From NCBI RefSeq assembly GCF_036227205.1, contig NZ_CP109442.1, positions 7,812,001 through 7,876,000 on the forward strand: a DNA stretch of 64,000 bases, in the 5' to 3' direction. Made by a program: the position numbers and the translations under genes. Origin of the DNA: Amycolatopsis sp. NBC_01480. Lineage in GTDB: Bacteria; Actinomycetota; Actinomycetes; Mycobacteriales; Pseudonocardiaceae. Numbering within the stretch: the first letter of the stretch is position 1; every line of letters starts with the position of its first letter. This document shows, in pieces, positions 52,054-61,384 of this stretch. The notes below the pieces were generated by a model. That model saw nothing but the letters and a program-made list of their open reading frames with translations, was not told the DNA's origin and did no database searches.

Positions 52054-55000
52054 TCAGCGGAAGTCGCGTGACGGTGCGGCCAGGGCCGTGAGGTCGATGG
52101 GGATGATCTTGTCGGCGTCGATGGACACGGTGCCTTCGCCGATTCGGGCCAGGCCGCGGATGATCACAATGCGGGCGTGGCGCAGCAGTTTCTCGTAGCG
52201 GCGGTAGAAGCCTTTGGCGCAGACGATGTTGACCATGCCGGTCTCGTCTTCGAGGTTCAGGAAGGTGATGCCGCCGGCAGTGCCAGGGCGTTGACGGTGG
52301 GTGATGGTGCCGCCGACGTGAACGCGGGTGTTCTCGGTGAGGGTGAGCAGGTCGCGGGTGGTGGTGGCGCCATAGGTGTCGAATACGCTGCGGACGTAGG
52401 CGACGGGGTGGACGTCGGTGGTGATGCCGGTGGCGTTGCGATCGGAGACGGTCAGTTCGAGCGCGCTCATCGACGGTAGCGGTGGCGCTTGCTGCCCGAC
52501 GGCGGTGCCGGGCAGGTGCCCGGTCCGGGTGCGGACCGCGGCGCCGGCGGCCCAGAGCGCTTGACGGCGGTCGAGCCCGAACACATCGAAGGCGCCGGCG
52601 CTGGCGAGGGCTTCGGCGACGGGGGTGGTGAGCTCGACCCGGTCGGTGAGGTCGGAGACTCCGGTGAACGCGCCTCGGGCCTGGCGTTCGGTGACGATCT
52701 GCTCGGCGACGTCCTGGCCGACGGTGGCGATGGCGGCGAGACCGAGGCGGATCGCCTGGCCGCCGCGGCTGGCGGGGTCGGGCTCGAGGGTGGCATGGGG
52801 GAGGCTGGCGTTGATGTCGGGGCGGCGGGCGGTAACCCCGTGTCGGCGGGCATCCTGGACAAGGGATTGCGGGCTGTAGAACCCCATCGGCTGCGCGCGC
52901 AGCAGCCCGGCGCAAAACGCGGCCGGATAGTATTTTTTGAAATAGGCGCTCGCATAAACCAGTAATGCGAACGACATGCTGTGGCTCTCGGGAAAACCGT
53001 AGCCGGAGAACGCGCGGATCTGTTCGTAGATCGTGTCGGCAAGGCCGCCGGCGATGCCGTTGGCGCTGGCCCCTTCGAAGAACCGGCCGGCCAGTCGCGC
53101 CATTTTCGCGGTGGAGCGTTTTGCGCCCATCGCTCGCCGCAGCTGATCGGCCTCCGCCGCCGTGAAGGACGCGACGTCGCGGGCGAGTTGCATCACCTGC
53201 TCCTGGAACAAGGGCACCCCCAAGGTCCTCTCGAGTGCAGGCGCGAGGAGCGGATGTGCGTGCTCCCAGGCTTCTTCTCCGCGGCGCCGGCGGATGTAGG
53301 GGTGGACCGAGCCGCCCTGGATCGGGCCGGGCCGGATGAGCGCGACTTCGACGACGAGGTCGTAGAACTCGCGTGGCCGCAGCCGCGGCAGGGTCGCCAG
53401 CTGCGCGCGCGACTCGACCTGGAAGACGCCGACGGCGTCGGCCTCGCAGAGCATGTCGTACACGGCCGGGTCGGCGAGGTCGAGCTGTCCCATGTCGACG
53501 TCGATGCCGTGGTGCTCGGCGACGAGGTCGGTCATGTAGTGCAGCGCGGACAGCATCCCGAGTCCGAGGAGATCGAATTTGACCAGGCCGATGGAGGCGC
53601 AGTCGTCCTTGTCCCACTGCAACACCGACCGGTCCTTCGCGGTGGCCCACTCGACCGGCACGATCTCCGAGACCGGGGAGTGAGCGATGACCATGCCGCC
53701 CGAGTGGACACCGAGGTGCCGGGGCGTGTCCTCCAGCTGCGCGGCGAGGTCCAGTACCGGCCCGGGAATGGTGTGGTCGGACTCGGCGGCGCCGACGACC
53801 GAGCCCCAATGGTCGACTTGTTTCCCGAAAGCGTCCTGCTGGCCCGGGGTGTAGCCGAGGGCTTTGGCGGCGTCGCGGACGGCGGAGCGGCCGCGGTAGG
53901 TGATCACGTTCGCCACCTGCGCGGCGTGAAACCGGCCGTGCGTGGCGTAGACGTACTGGATGACCTCCTCGCGGCGGTCGGATTCGATGTCGACGTCGAT
54001 GTCGGGCGGGCCGTCCCGCTCGGGGGAGAAGAAGCGCTCGAACAGCAGGTTCCAGCGGACGGGGTCGGCGTGACAGATGTATAGGGCGTAGCAGACCGCG
54101 GAGTTCGCTGCCGAGCCGCGGCCTTGGGCGTAGATGTTGTTGTCCCGGCAGTACTTCACGATGTCCCACACGACCAGGAAGTACCCCGGGAAGTCGAGTT
54201 CCTCGATGATCCGCAGCTCGTGGTCGAGCTGGGCATACGCAGTGGGGTTGGCCGCGCGGGGCCCGTAGCGGTCGGTGGCGCCGAGCTCGACGAGGTGACG
54301 CAGGTAGGCGGCTTCGTCGGCGAACCCGGGCGGGGTCGGGAATGGCGGCAGCCGGGGTGCGACGAGGGCGAGGTCGAACGCGCACTCGACGCCGAGCAAC
54401 GCTGCGCGCTGCACGGCGCCGGGGTGGCGGGCGAACAGCTGGGCTTGTTCGGCGCCACTGCGCAGGAACGCCGGCCCGCCGCCGGGCAGCCAGCCCTGCA
54501 GGTCCGCGATCGACCGACGGGCCCGGACCGCCGCGACCGCGTGGGCGTGGTGCCGCTGGGCGGGGGTGGCGTAGTGAACGTTGTTGCTCGCCACGGTCGG
54601 GACCCCAAGGTCGGCGGCCATGCCGGCCAATGCGTCGTTGTGGCGGCCGTCGAGGGGCTGCATGTGGTGGATCAGCTCGACCACAACGTGCTCCCGCCCG
54701 AACCGATCCACCAGCTCGCGCAGCGCCATGGCAGCCGCGGCCGGGCCGGCCTCGACCAGGGCACGGCGGACGGCGCCCTTGCGGCAGCCGGTCAGGACCA
54801 AGACGTGTCCGCGCAGTTCCTCGACGACCATGCCCGGGTCGTAGACCGGGCGCCCCTTCTCGCCGCCGGCGAGCTGGGCGTGGGAGATCACCCGGCACAG
54901 CCGGCGGTAGCCCTCCAGATCCCGCGCCACCGCGAGCAGGTGCTCCCCGAGCGGGTCGGGGATCCCACCTCGCGGGCCGGGCAGCCCGAGGGACAGTTCG

Positions 55001-55377
55001 GCGCCGTGACCGGCGCGGATCCCGACCTCCCGGGCAGCCTCGGCGAACCGCACCGCGCCGTACATCCCGTCGTGATCACTCAGGATCACGGCGTCCAAGT
55101 CCAACCGGACCGCTTCCTCGACGAGTGCTTCCGGCGAGGACACGCCATCCAGGAACGAGTGGTAGGAGTGCAAATGCAGCTCGGCGTAGGGCACCCGCGG
55201 CTCGGGTTCCTCGCTCTCGGCGCGGACCCGCAGATCCTGCGGCGGCCGGTATCCCTCACGCTTGCGCGACTGCGGCGCCTCCGCCGTCGCCGGCTCGTCC
55301 GGGCTGCCCGCGGGTGGCCGGCCGGAGGCGATCCGCTCGAGCTCCGACCATCGGCGCACCGGGTTCTCAAACGCCAT
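52054..55377 (-). CDS. dnaE2: Error-prone DNA polymerase DnaE2
   Basis: 1107 aa from ATG 55377 with GGGAG six bases upstream (ATG 55395 lacks an RBS). The N-terminal PHP domain has AELHLHSYHSFLDG and VILSDHDGMYG; the polymerase III alpha palm has PPDIDVDIESDRREE (near residue 458) and the GRGSAANSAVCYAL motif. An OB-fold region ends the protein. It is the size of DnaE2 rather than the replicative DnaE1. It works with ImuA'/ImuB after DNA damage. A LexA box lies 65 bp upstream. Confidence 0.95.
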   Translation of the reverse strand: MAFENPVRRWSELERIASGRPPAGSPDEPATAEAPQSRKREGYRPPQDLRVRAESEEPEPRVPYAELHLHSYHSFLDGVSSPEALVEEAVRLDLDAVILSDHDGMYGAVRFAEAAREVGIRAGHGAELSLGLPGPRGGIPDPLGEHLLAVARDLEGYRRLCRVISHAQLAGGEKGRPVYDPGMVVEELRGHVLVLTGCRKGAVRRALVEAGPAAAAMALRELVDRFGREHVVVELIHHMQPLDGRHNDALAGMAADLGVPTVASNNVHYATPAQRHHAHAVAAVRARRSIADLQGWLPGGGPAFLRSGAEQAQLFARHPGAVQRAALLGVECAFDLALVAPRLPPFPTPPGFADEAAYLRHLVELGATDRYGPRAANPTAYAQLDHELRIIEELDFPGYFLVVWDIVKYCRDNNIYAQGRGSAANSAVCYALYICHADPVRWNLLFERFFSPERDGPPDIDVDIESDRREEVIQYVYATHGRFHAAQVANVITYRGRSAVRDAAKALGYTPGQQDAFGKQVDHWGSVVGAAESDHTIPGPVLDLAAQLEDTPRHLGVHSGGMVIAHSPVSEIVPVEWATAKDRSVLQWDKDDCASIGLVKFDLLGLGMLSALHYMTDLVAEHHGIDVDMGQLDLADPAVYDMLCEADAVGVFQVESRAQLATLPRLRPREFYDLVVEVALIRPGPIQGGSVHPYIRRRRGEEAWEHAHPLLAPALERTLGVPLFQEQVMQLARDVASFTAAEADQLRRAMGAKRSTAKMARLAGRFFEGASANGIAGGLADTIYEQIRAFSGYGFPESHSMSFALLVYASAYFKKYYPAAFCAGLLRAQPMGFYSPQSLVQDARRHGVTARRPDINASLPHATLEPDPASRGGQAIRLGLAAIATVGQDVAEQIVTERQARGAFTGVSDLTDRVELTTPVAEALASAGAFDVFGLDRRQALWAAGAAVRTRTGHLPGTAVGQQAPPLPSMSALELTVSDRNATGITTDVHPVAYVRSVFDTYGATTTRDLLTLTENTRVHVGGTITHRQRPGTAGGITFLNLEDETGMVNIVCAKGFYRRYEKLLRHARIVIIRGLARIGEGTVSIDADKIIPIDLTALAAPSRDFR

Positions 55378-55441
55378 CACGAACTCCCACGGCATGTCGT
55401 CGCGCCGTGGGAAAGACGGCGAACTAAAGTACGTTCGTTGA

Positions 55442-55457
55442 TCGAACGTGTGTACGA
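55442..55457. promoter_or_regulatory. LexA (SOS) box between dnaE2 and a divergent small gene
   Basis: TCGAACGTGTGTACGA fits TCGAAC-N4-GTTCGA with one mismatch. It is 65 bp before dnaE2 and 71 bp before the divergent GTG 55528, so both could respond to damage. Confidence 0.8.
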
Positions 55458-55527
55458 CAGTGCGCTTGACGTGCGGGGAACCGCAACGTGTGCGCGGTCA
55501 CATTGGTCTGAAAGAGTGAGGTGGCAT

Positions 55528-55764
55528 GTGGCAGAGGAACCAGACCTGAGGTTGGCTACGAAGGTCTACGTCGAGGACAGCGTCGCCCACGGCACCTGGT
55601 ACGTCCTGCCTGATCAGGTGTGGTTCCAGCCGCACCCACCACCGCCACCGCAGGCTCAGCCCCGGCCGCAGGCAGCGATCATGTCGGCGGAGACGCTCGC
55701 GAAGTGGGCCGCAGCCGGGACCATACGCGACGTGACCCCGAAGACCGGCGGTGCATCCACCTGA
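55528..55764 (+). CDS. Small protein divergent from dnaE2, likely SOS-controlled
   Basis: 78 aa from GTG 55528 with GAGG at proper spacing. A short alpha/beta N-terminus (LRLATKVYVEDSVAHGTWYV), a Pro-rich linker (QPHPPPPPQAQPRPQ) and a C-terminal helix (SAETLAKWAAAGTIRDV). The linker-plus-helix design suggests a protein-protein adaptor. No family known; shared promoter region suggests a role beside DnaE2. Confidence 0.65.
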   Translation: MAEEPDLRLATKVYVEDSVAHGTWYVLPDQVWFQPHPPPPPQAQPRPQAAIMSAETLAKWAAAGTIRDVTPKTGGAST

Positions 55765-55926
55765 ATCATGCCCAGCCGGCGTGATTGTCGGCTCGCTGAT
55801 GCGTTGGGCATCGGCTTCGTCGCCAGGCGTTCGCTACGCCAGATCCCGTTGCATCGGCCGTTCTTGGTCGAAAACGCGGGAGAAGTCAGAACCCTGAAAC
55901 GCCGTGAGCGGGGTGGATCCTGGCGC

Positions 55927-56289
55927 TTAACGTGGACCGCGGCGCCGTAGCCGGACACCTTCGGCGAGCAGGATTCGGCGGGTTTGGTTGTAGCTCATGC
56001 CGTGGGTGTCGGCCAATTGCTGGATAGTGCCGCCGTGGTGGTAGGCGTTGACCAGTCCTGGCGGGGTCTGCGGTAGGAGAATCTTTTGTGGACGGATGGT
56101 GACACCGGCGCGGTGGAGCAGTTCACGGACTTTCCGATAGCTGAGCGGGTACTGCTCGGCCAGGCTCTCCATGGTTTCGCCGTCGCTGTACCGCTGGACC
56201 AGTTCGGTGATGATGTCGTGATCGATCTCAAGCCCGCCGGCGATCGGTGGATCACTCGTCGCTGTGTGGTGCAGTGCCGGTTCCGTCAA
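55927..56289 (-). CDS. Tandem-HTH DNA-binding protein
   Basis: 120 aa from TTG 56289 (GAGGA upstream). Two copies of a resolvase-type HTH: GETMESLAEQYPLSYRKVRE with LLHRAGVTIRP, and GGTIQQLADTHGMSYNQTRR with ILLAEGVRLRR. Such proteins follow larger regulatory or repeat-domain genes in actinobacteria. It lies just downstream of a related gene interrupted by IS3. Confidence 0.75.
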   Translation of the reverse strand: MTEPALHHTATSDPPIAGGLEIDHDIITELVQRYSDGETMESLAEQYPLSYRKVRELLHRAGVTIRPQKILLPQTPPGLVNAYHHGGTIQQLADTHGMSYNQTRRILLAEGVRLRRRGPR

Positions 56290-56493
56290 CGTCTCGTCCT
56301 CGGTTGGTGGCGGATCCCTGACGCCGCGCCGATCGTGGTCATCCGGAATGGGGGGAGTAGAAGAGCACGCCGCAGGGGCAGCGGCTTGCAGTCGGTGGCA
56401 CTTCCGTGTGGCCCGCGGCGCAGGTGTGAGGTTCCCCCTGGGCGGTGGACACCGAGCTAGCAGGACTGCGGTCCTGCTGGAAGGATGTCCGTT

Positions 56494-56817
56494 ATGCCTC
56501 CTCGTAAGCGTCGGTCGTACACGGCCGAGTACAAGATTGAGGCTGCGCATCGTGTGATCGACTCCGACCGCACGATCGCCGAGGTTGCCCGTGAGCTGGG
56601 GATCGATCCGGGGATGTTCAGTGTCTGGGTCAAAGACGAACGGCGGAGGATCGCCGCCGCCGGGGTCCACGGCGAGAAACCCCTGGAAGCTGCAGAGCAA
56701 GCCGAACTGCTGCGATTGCGCAGGCAGGTGGCCGAGCTGGAGAAGGACAACGCGTTCTTGGTAAAAGCGTCGGCGTACTTTGCCGCGATGCAGAAGAACC
56801 CGCGAGGTTCGATCTGA
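56494..56817 (+). CDS. IS3-family transposase OrfA
   Basis: 107 aa from ATG 56494 (GGAAGG nine bases upstream; an ATG at 56485 adjoins that RBS). HTH (YKIEAAHRVIDSDRTIAEVA, ELGIDPGMFSVWVKDE) and leucine zipper (LLRLRRQVAELEKDNAFLVK). Stop overlaps OrfB start (TGATG). Confidence 0.92.
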   Translation: MPPRKRRSYTAEYKIEAAHRVIDSDRTIAEVARELGIDPGMFSVWVKDERRRIAAAGVHGEKPLEAAEQAELLRLRRQVAELEKDNAFLVKASAYFAAMQKNPRGSI

Positions 56818-57731
56818 TGGCGAAGTACGCCGGCCCCGACGAGCCCGCCGGCTCCACACCACCCGAGGGCACACGGTTCTCTGTCCTGCGCATGGCGCGG
56901 CTGCTCGGTGTCTCGACGTCCGGCTACTACGCGTACATGAAACGTTCCGCAGCAACGATGTTGACGCCCCGGCGGCAGCGCCGCGCTGATCTGGCGGTGA
57001 AGATCCTCGACGTACACACCGAGTCCGACGGTACCTACGGGTCCCCGCGGATCACCGCCGAACTACGGGCACGCGGTGAAACAGTGAACGAGAAAACCGT
57101 CGCGGCAATCATGGCCGGAATCGGGATCGAGGGCATCAGTCCCCGCACCTTCAAAGTCCGCACCACGGTGGTTGACCCGGCGGCGTCGTTTCCGCCGGAT
57201 CTGGTGCGACGCAACTTCGACCAGGGCAAGCTCGACGCGGTCTGGCTGACCGACATCACCTACCTCACCTGCGGTGAGGGTGATCTGTACTTGTGCGCGA
57301 TCCGCGACGGGCATTCCCGCCGCGTGCTCGGGCACATCGTCGCCGACCATATCGGTGCTGACATGGTCTGTGAGGCCATCGACGCGGCGGTGGCCTGCCG
57401 CAGCCGCGGTGTCGCCGGCACAGTGCTGCATTCCGATCGCGGTGGGGAATTCACGGCCGGGTTGACGGCGCGAGCCTGCGACCGGTACGGGTTGAAACGG
57501 TCGATGGGTGAGACCGGTATCTGCTGGGACAACAGCCCCGCGGAATCGTTCTGGTCAACGTTCAAGCACGAGTACTTTTACCGCCACACGTTCACAGTCA
57601 AGGCAGAACTTGTTGCTGCAGTTGACAAGTGGATCGGTCGGTACAACAATGAGAGGCGTCACTCGGCTATCGGGATGCTCAATCCTGTGTGCTACGAACA
57701 GTCCCTGACAGGCGCAGCGAAAGCTGCTTGA
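56817..57731 (+). CDS. IS3-family transposase OrfB
   Basis: 304 aa. HTH_21 region (LRMARLLGVSTSGYYAYMKR), integrase core with Asp in VWLTDITYLTCGEG, Asp in LHSDRGGEFTAG and Glu in NSPAESFWSTFKHEYFYRHT. Complete, so the element is probably active. Confidence 0.94.
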   Translation: MAKYAGPDEPAGSTPPEGTRFSVLRMARLLGVSTSGYYAYMKRSAATMLTPRRQRRADLAVKILDVHTESDGTYGSPRITAELRARGETVNEKTVAAIMAGIGIEGISPRTFKVRTTVVDPAASFPPDLVRRNFDQGKLDAVWLTDITYLTCGEGDLYLCAIRDGHSRRVLGHIVADHIGADMVCEAIDAAVACRSRGVAGTVLHSDRGGEFTAGLTARACDRYGLKRSMGETGICWDNSPAESFWSTFKHEYFYRHTFTVKAELVAAVDKWIGRYNNERRHSAIGMLNPVCYEQSLTGAAKAA

Positions 57732-58214
57732 AGACCTGTCCACTGTTCGGGGGGAACCTCAGTGAACCGCACCCGCCCCTGCGGCTGGGGTGGGGCCGGG
57801 CGTGCGAAGCCCGGGGTGCGGGCGAGCCAGTCAGCAAACAGGTGTAACGGGTTGATGCCCCACTCGTCCTCGGCGTAGTAGCGGCGCTGGTTGCCCCGGC
57901 CCCGGGGGCCGGCCGCGGTCACGGCGTGGTTCCCGGGAGGTTTGGTCGGTTTCCGGTTCTGGCTGCCATGCGCACGCAGGGGAACTCCGACTTGCTGCAG
58001 CGCCTGGCGAACGGTGCCGTAGGCGGTGTAGTCCTCGTCGGTGAGGCCGTGGATGCTGGCGCCGGCGCGGTACTCGTGGGCGATCCGGTCAGCGTGGAGG
58101 TCCACGCGTTTGCCCCCTCGGGGAACCTCGGGCAGCTGAGTGCCCGCCCGGCGGAGGACGCGTCCGGCCCAACTGAGAGAGAGCCCGCACTCCTCGGCGA
58201 TATCCACGATGAGC

Positions 58215-58622
58215 GTCAGCCGGCTGGCTGGGGTCCTGGTTCCAGTTCCAGCCGGGGTGGACGACGATCTTGATGACCTTCGCGGTTTCCCCGCCCCGGG
58301 TGCGGTCTTTCGAGCCGACACGGACGAAGAACTGCTTGTCCGCGACCGGGATGCTCGTGGTGTTGCCGGGCTGGTCGTCGACGCAGTGGGCGTTGGTGAC
58401 GACCCACGGTCGGAACACAAGCGTTCCTCCGCAAGTGTGCTGTGCGAAACGGCCGTGTTTGGGTGCATTGTACTGGAGGGACGCCATCCAGCCGGTGTTA
58501 CCGGTGGCTGCGGTGCCGCCGACGATCTGCGGTGCTACCTCGGCCGAGGCGACGCCGCCACCCAGCAGTGCGGGCACGGCAAGTGCGCTGGCGGCGATGA
58601 GGCTTCCTGCTGTCGATCTCAA
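58215..58622 (-). pseudogene. Truncated secreted trypsin-like serine protease
   Basis: TTG 58622 with GGAAAGAG. Signal peptide to ASA, activation site IVGGTAATGN, CGGTLVFRPWVVTNAHCV with catalytic His, then VIKIVVHPGWNWNQ. The catalytic Asp and Ser are absent: after about codon 136 the frame runs into the HTH gene. A recombination junction near 58215 fused the two fragments. Confidence 0.75.
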
Positions 58623-58925
58623 CGGTTCTCTTTCCTGATAGTGGTTTTCGGGTTTCCCACGGCTGACACCGGGGGAGTCTTCGTGACGGCACAGCGCTTC
58701 CGCCCGAGATGAGTCGGACAGGCCGGCGCGTGGTTCCGTTGCGCGGCAGCAAAATAGGCAGTCACTGCTCCTGGTCGAAGTCGTTGCCACGGCTGTGTGG
58801 ATCGGAGCGTGCTGATCGTTCGGCAGGATGTCGCCGCGGTGTCTCCGCGGCCGCATCCTTCTCGCCACCCACCGGTTGTGGACCGCGGCCTGGGAGATGC
58901 GGGCTTGCTTCCACCCCGGTCAGGT

Positions 58926-59250
58926 CTACGTCTTTGAGCGGAAGGGGACGAGAAGCGTGTCGCAGATAGGGCCGTGTCCGCAGCCGCGCTCGTGGCGCGT
59001 GAACTCGGGGCAGGCGTAGCGTCCTCTGATCGTGTTCCGAAACGGTGTCCCGGAGGTCGCGGTCGTACAACGGCCAGGCCGGGGATGGTGGCCGTTTCCG
59101 CTCGGCTTCGACGCGGGCGGTGATCGCGGCCACCGAATCTGGGCGCTGACTCCACCGCCGACGCCGATTGCGAACTCGGGCTCGTAGCGCCAACGCTGTG
59201 CCGGCCAAGAGCGCGGCAGCTGCGAGGCTGGCAAGGAGGATTGGGCTCAT
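58926..59250 (-). pseudogene. Single-TM protein with C-terminal Cys/His cluster, frameshifted
   Basis: Frame one from ATG 59250: SPILLASLAAAALLAGTALA (membrane helix) then a basic stretch up to PLYDRDLRDT. Near 59040 coding bias moves to another frame, FRNTIRGRYACPEFTRHERG followed by CGHGPICDTLLV, ending at 58926. The gap needs one indel. The final piece is Cys/His-rich and ribbon-like. Last member of a small minus-strand operon. Confidence 0.5.
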
Positions 59251-59271
59251 GATTAGAGCGGCTGTCGTTGA

Positions 59272-59499
59272 TCACCATGCGTCCGCCCGACCATCGGCGG
59301 CGCTACAGCTGGGGGCCCGTCCGGCTGTGGTTACGAGCGACAACGCGGAGACCTCGTCGGTGTGTTCGGGAATGAGGCGCACGATGTTCCGGCCGATTAC
59401 GGTTTCGTTATCCGGCCGCAATGTGCCGTTTCGCCGGACGTGCGCCGTGTCGGGGCGGTCGAGCGGGCCGACCCTGTGGGCCACGTCAGTGGTCAGCAC
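59272..59499 (-). CDS. Hypothetical small protein
   Basis: 75 aa from GTG 59499, overlapping the previous gene's end by 7 bp with AGGTG upstream. Contains HVRRNGTLRPDNETVIGRNI and ALSLVTTAGRAPSC. No family; held by operon position. Confidence 0.5.
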   Translation of the reverse strand: MLTTDVAHRVGPLDRPDTAHVRRNGTLRPDNETVIGRNIVRLIPEHTDEVSALSLVTTAGRAPSCSAADGRADAW

Positions 59500-60110
59500 G
59501 AGGCACCTTGCCGTCGTCGGCGCGCGGGGACGGCGAGGCGGGCCGTCACCGCGGCAGCGATGACACTCAGAAGTTTGTGGAGTCCCTGGTCGAGGTCGTA
59601 GAGCGCGGTGCCAGGCCCGGACTCATCCGGTGGGTTGCCGGGCTTGCGCACCACGGTGGCGAACGCGATGTAAATGTCCTTGCGGTTGACCTGCTTCGCC
59701 AGCCACAGCAGCGGGCGGCGGCGGTCGATGATCCAGTGCGTCCCGAAATTGATCGCCGCACCGACAAGCCGGGCACGCCACGGTATCCGCATGCCGAGGG
59801 TGAGCGCGACGGCCTCGGTGACGACGAGTTGCCCGGCGGCGTAGGTCAGCACGTGGCCCGTGGCCGCACGGCGCCCGACGACGCGGGCCGGCACCGGAGC
59901 CTCGTCCTCACGCAGGCCGTCGACCCTGGCCACAGGCGTGCCATCACTGGGATACACCAGCTCGTCGCCGTGCAGTCCTTTGAGGACAGCGTCTTTCGGC
60001 CGCTGAAGCCAATGGTCCGCCCAAAGGTGCAGCCCGTGAAACATGCTGGCGAGTGCCCCGAACAGCGCTATCCGCGCCACGACCCGGTCTGAGACTGTCA
60101 CCAAGGTCAT
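59493..60110 (-). CDS. Membrane-associated hypothetical protein
   Basis: 205 aa from ATG 60110, overlapping the upstream stop (ATGA). Hydrophobic segments RVVARIALFGALASMFHGL, VLTYAAGQLVVTEAVAL and HKLLSVIAAAVTARLAV. The FHGLHLWADHWLQ and GTHWIIDRRRPLLW patterns recall DUF3307-like membrane proteins. Common on actinobacterial plasmids under uninformative names. Confidence 0.65.
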   Translation of the reverse strand: MTLVTVSDRVVARIALFGALASMFHGLHLWADHWLQRPKDAVLKGLHGDELVYPSDGTPVARVDGLREDEAPVPARVVGRRAATGHVLTYAAGQLVVTEAVALTLGMRIPWRARLVGAAINFGTHWIIDRRRPLLWLAKQVNRKDIYIAFATVVRKPGNPPDESGPGTALYDLDQGLHKLLSVIAAAVTARLAVPARRRRQGASC

Positions 60111-60358
60111 CCGGGTTGCCCCGCTGTGTTGTGGGCTTCGCCGTCGGAGCGCTCGTAAAACGCCTCGAGATAGATGTCGGCGTCGTCGGATTCGTGATCG
60201 ACGCCGAGAGGCTGGCCGAGATCGGCGCCCCACACCTGCACCTTGGCCTGTACCGGGCCGGCCAGTCGCCCTGCTGCGACGGCGAACTCCGGTGCGCAGT
60301 CGCGCCCTTTGAACGTCGTGCAGGCCGCGGCGCGGCGTGATGATTGTCGGCGTGGCAT
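60107..60358 (-). CDS. Small strand-rich hypothetical protein
   Basis: 83 aa, GAGGAAGG before ATG 60358. Basic N-terminus then KVQVWGADLGQPLGVDHESD, an acidic DDADIYLEAFYE segment. First gene of a four-gene coupled operon reading left. Confidence 0.6.
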   Translation of the reverse strand: MPRRQSSRRAAACTTFKGRDCAPEFAVAAGRLAGPVQAKVQVWGADLGQPLGVDHESDDADIYLEAFYERSDGEAHNTAGQPG

Positions 60359-60719
60359 ACGAACCTTCCTCTACGAGACGACTTCTGATAGATGTGACCC
60401 GCGAGCGTCACTGGTGCTCAACTGGGGTTGGAGAGGATGGGCTCTCATCGCAAATTTCCTCGGAGTTCCGCTGGGCCATGACCAGTGTTCCGGCGGCCAG
60501 CGAGAATCGGTTCGATGCCGCGACCATCGAAAGCGGCGTGGCAAGGCGTAGGCACCGGAATTGGCGTCGAATCGCAGGAACGACCCAAGCCGCTCCAGAA
60601 GCAGCGAGAGTGCGATCCTTCGTCACCGGCGTGGTTTTCGTCGCCGAGTCGTTGCGCGCTCGGAGCTGAGGCGACAATTGCTGGCCCTGAGGAACCTGGC
60701 GACGACGATCGTGATCGCG
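60359..60719. other. Gene-free stretch
   Basis: 361 bp with no credible gene; a plus-strand frame from 60475 has middling codon bias without a start signal. Probably the promoter region for the leftward operon at 60358, plus a remnant. Confidence 0.4.
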
Positions 60720-61016
60720 CTACTGATGATCTCGATGTTTTTCGAGGGCTGCTATGGCCTGCTGGACGCGTTGCGGTGCGGGTGGTGATCCCTCTCGCGA
60801 GGCGATGGTGATTCGTTTGGCGGCGATGCGTTCGAAGACGGCGACGAATCCGACTTTCTCGGCGACGTCCTCGAAGAGCGCCTCGAACGTCTCCGGACCT
60901 TCTTCGCTCCATTCCCAGCCGAAGACGGCGATGTCGCCGTTGGAGACTCGTTGGGCGAGCTGGTCGAAGTCAGGGACCAGGACGGCGGCTAGGACGTCCG
61001 CGGGTTCGTCAGGCAT
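60720..61016 (-). CDS. Hypothetical acidic protein
   Basis: 98 aa from ATG 61016, overlapping the previous gene's end. DFDQLAQRVSNGDIAVFGWE and EALFEDVAEKVGFVAVFERI suggest a small alpha/beta fold. Coupled to the gene at 61009-61260. Confidence 0.6.
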   Translation of the reverse strand: MPDEPADVLAAVLVPDFDQLAQRVSNGDIAVFGWEWSEEGPETFEALFEDVAEKVGFVAVFERIAAKRITIASREGSPPAPQRVQQAIAALEKHRDHQ

Positions 61017-61260
61017 GAGCGGGCACCTCGCGGGTGATTCGGATCGCCGGGCGGAACGCTCGCCAGGCAGCACGGCTGAACACGGTGACGATGTAGCCGC
61101 TGTTGCGGTTCGCGTTGGGTACCCGGGTGATCCACACGCGGTCTCCGTCCAGTGCTTCGCCGACTTCTCCGCGCAGACCTCTGCGCCCCTCGAAGGATTC
61201 CCAGCGCTGGACCGTCGCTACCAACTCAGCCATCGTCGGGCGGATTGCCTTGTACTCCAT
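61009..61260 (-). CDS. Small basic hypothetical protein
   Basis: 83 aa, AGGAA before ATG 61260. Helical start (TMAELVATVQRWESFEGRR), strands GDRVWITRVPNANRNSGYI and VTVFSRAAWRAF. Paired with an acidic partner; an unproven toxin-antitoxin-like arrangement. Confidence 0.6.
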   Translation of the reverse strand: MEYKAIRPTMAELVATVQRWESFEGRRGLRGEVGEALDGDRVWITRVPNANRNSGYIVTVFSRAAWRAFRPAIRITREVPAHA

Positions 61261-61384
61261 GAGTTCCTGTCCTTGTAGAGCGGTCCGGCCCCGCCCTGAA
61301 GGGGCTAGGGGAAGCTGGGCGGAGTCAGAGTCTGGGTTTCTTGGATGCGTATGTGGTTTGTCCGGGGGCAGTGCACTGAGTGAG

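Larger units (their letters stand above)
56427..57762. mobile_element. IS3-family element (second type), intact with target duplication
   Basis: 1336 bp. Ends TGAGGTTCCCCCTGGGCGGT and, read inward, TGAGGTTCCCCCCGAACAGT; direct 3-bp duplication GTG at 56424-56426 and 57763-57765. The outer 12 bp match those of the other IS3 elements in the window, but the transposases are different. Confidence 0.92.
56339..58214 (-). pseudogene. HTH-containing gene interrupted by IS3, and 5'-truncated
   Basis: From 58214 to 57763 reads an HTH part (DIAEECGLSLSWAGRVLRRA), a helical part and WLARTPGFARPAPPQPQGRV. Removing the IS and one GTG duplicate joins RVRFT in frame to CAAGHTEVPPTASRCPCGVL with stop at 56339, so the ORF was whole before insertion. 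The final Cys pair is a zinc-ribbon. At 58215 it abuts a trypsin fragment, so its original start is lost. Confidence 0.7.

Noticed and set aside
52025..54898. A 957-codon minus-strand frame inside dnaE2
   Set aside because: An Arg/Pro-rich shadow frame produced by GC bias; dnaE2 in the other frame has all family motifs.
60475..60669. Plus-strand ORF in the gap before 60720
   Set aside because: No RBS, mixed codon bias and no recognisable motif.
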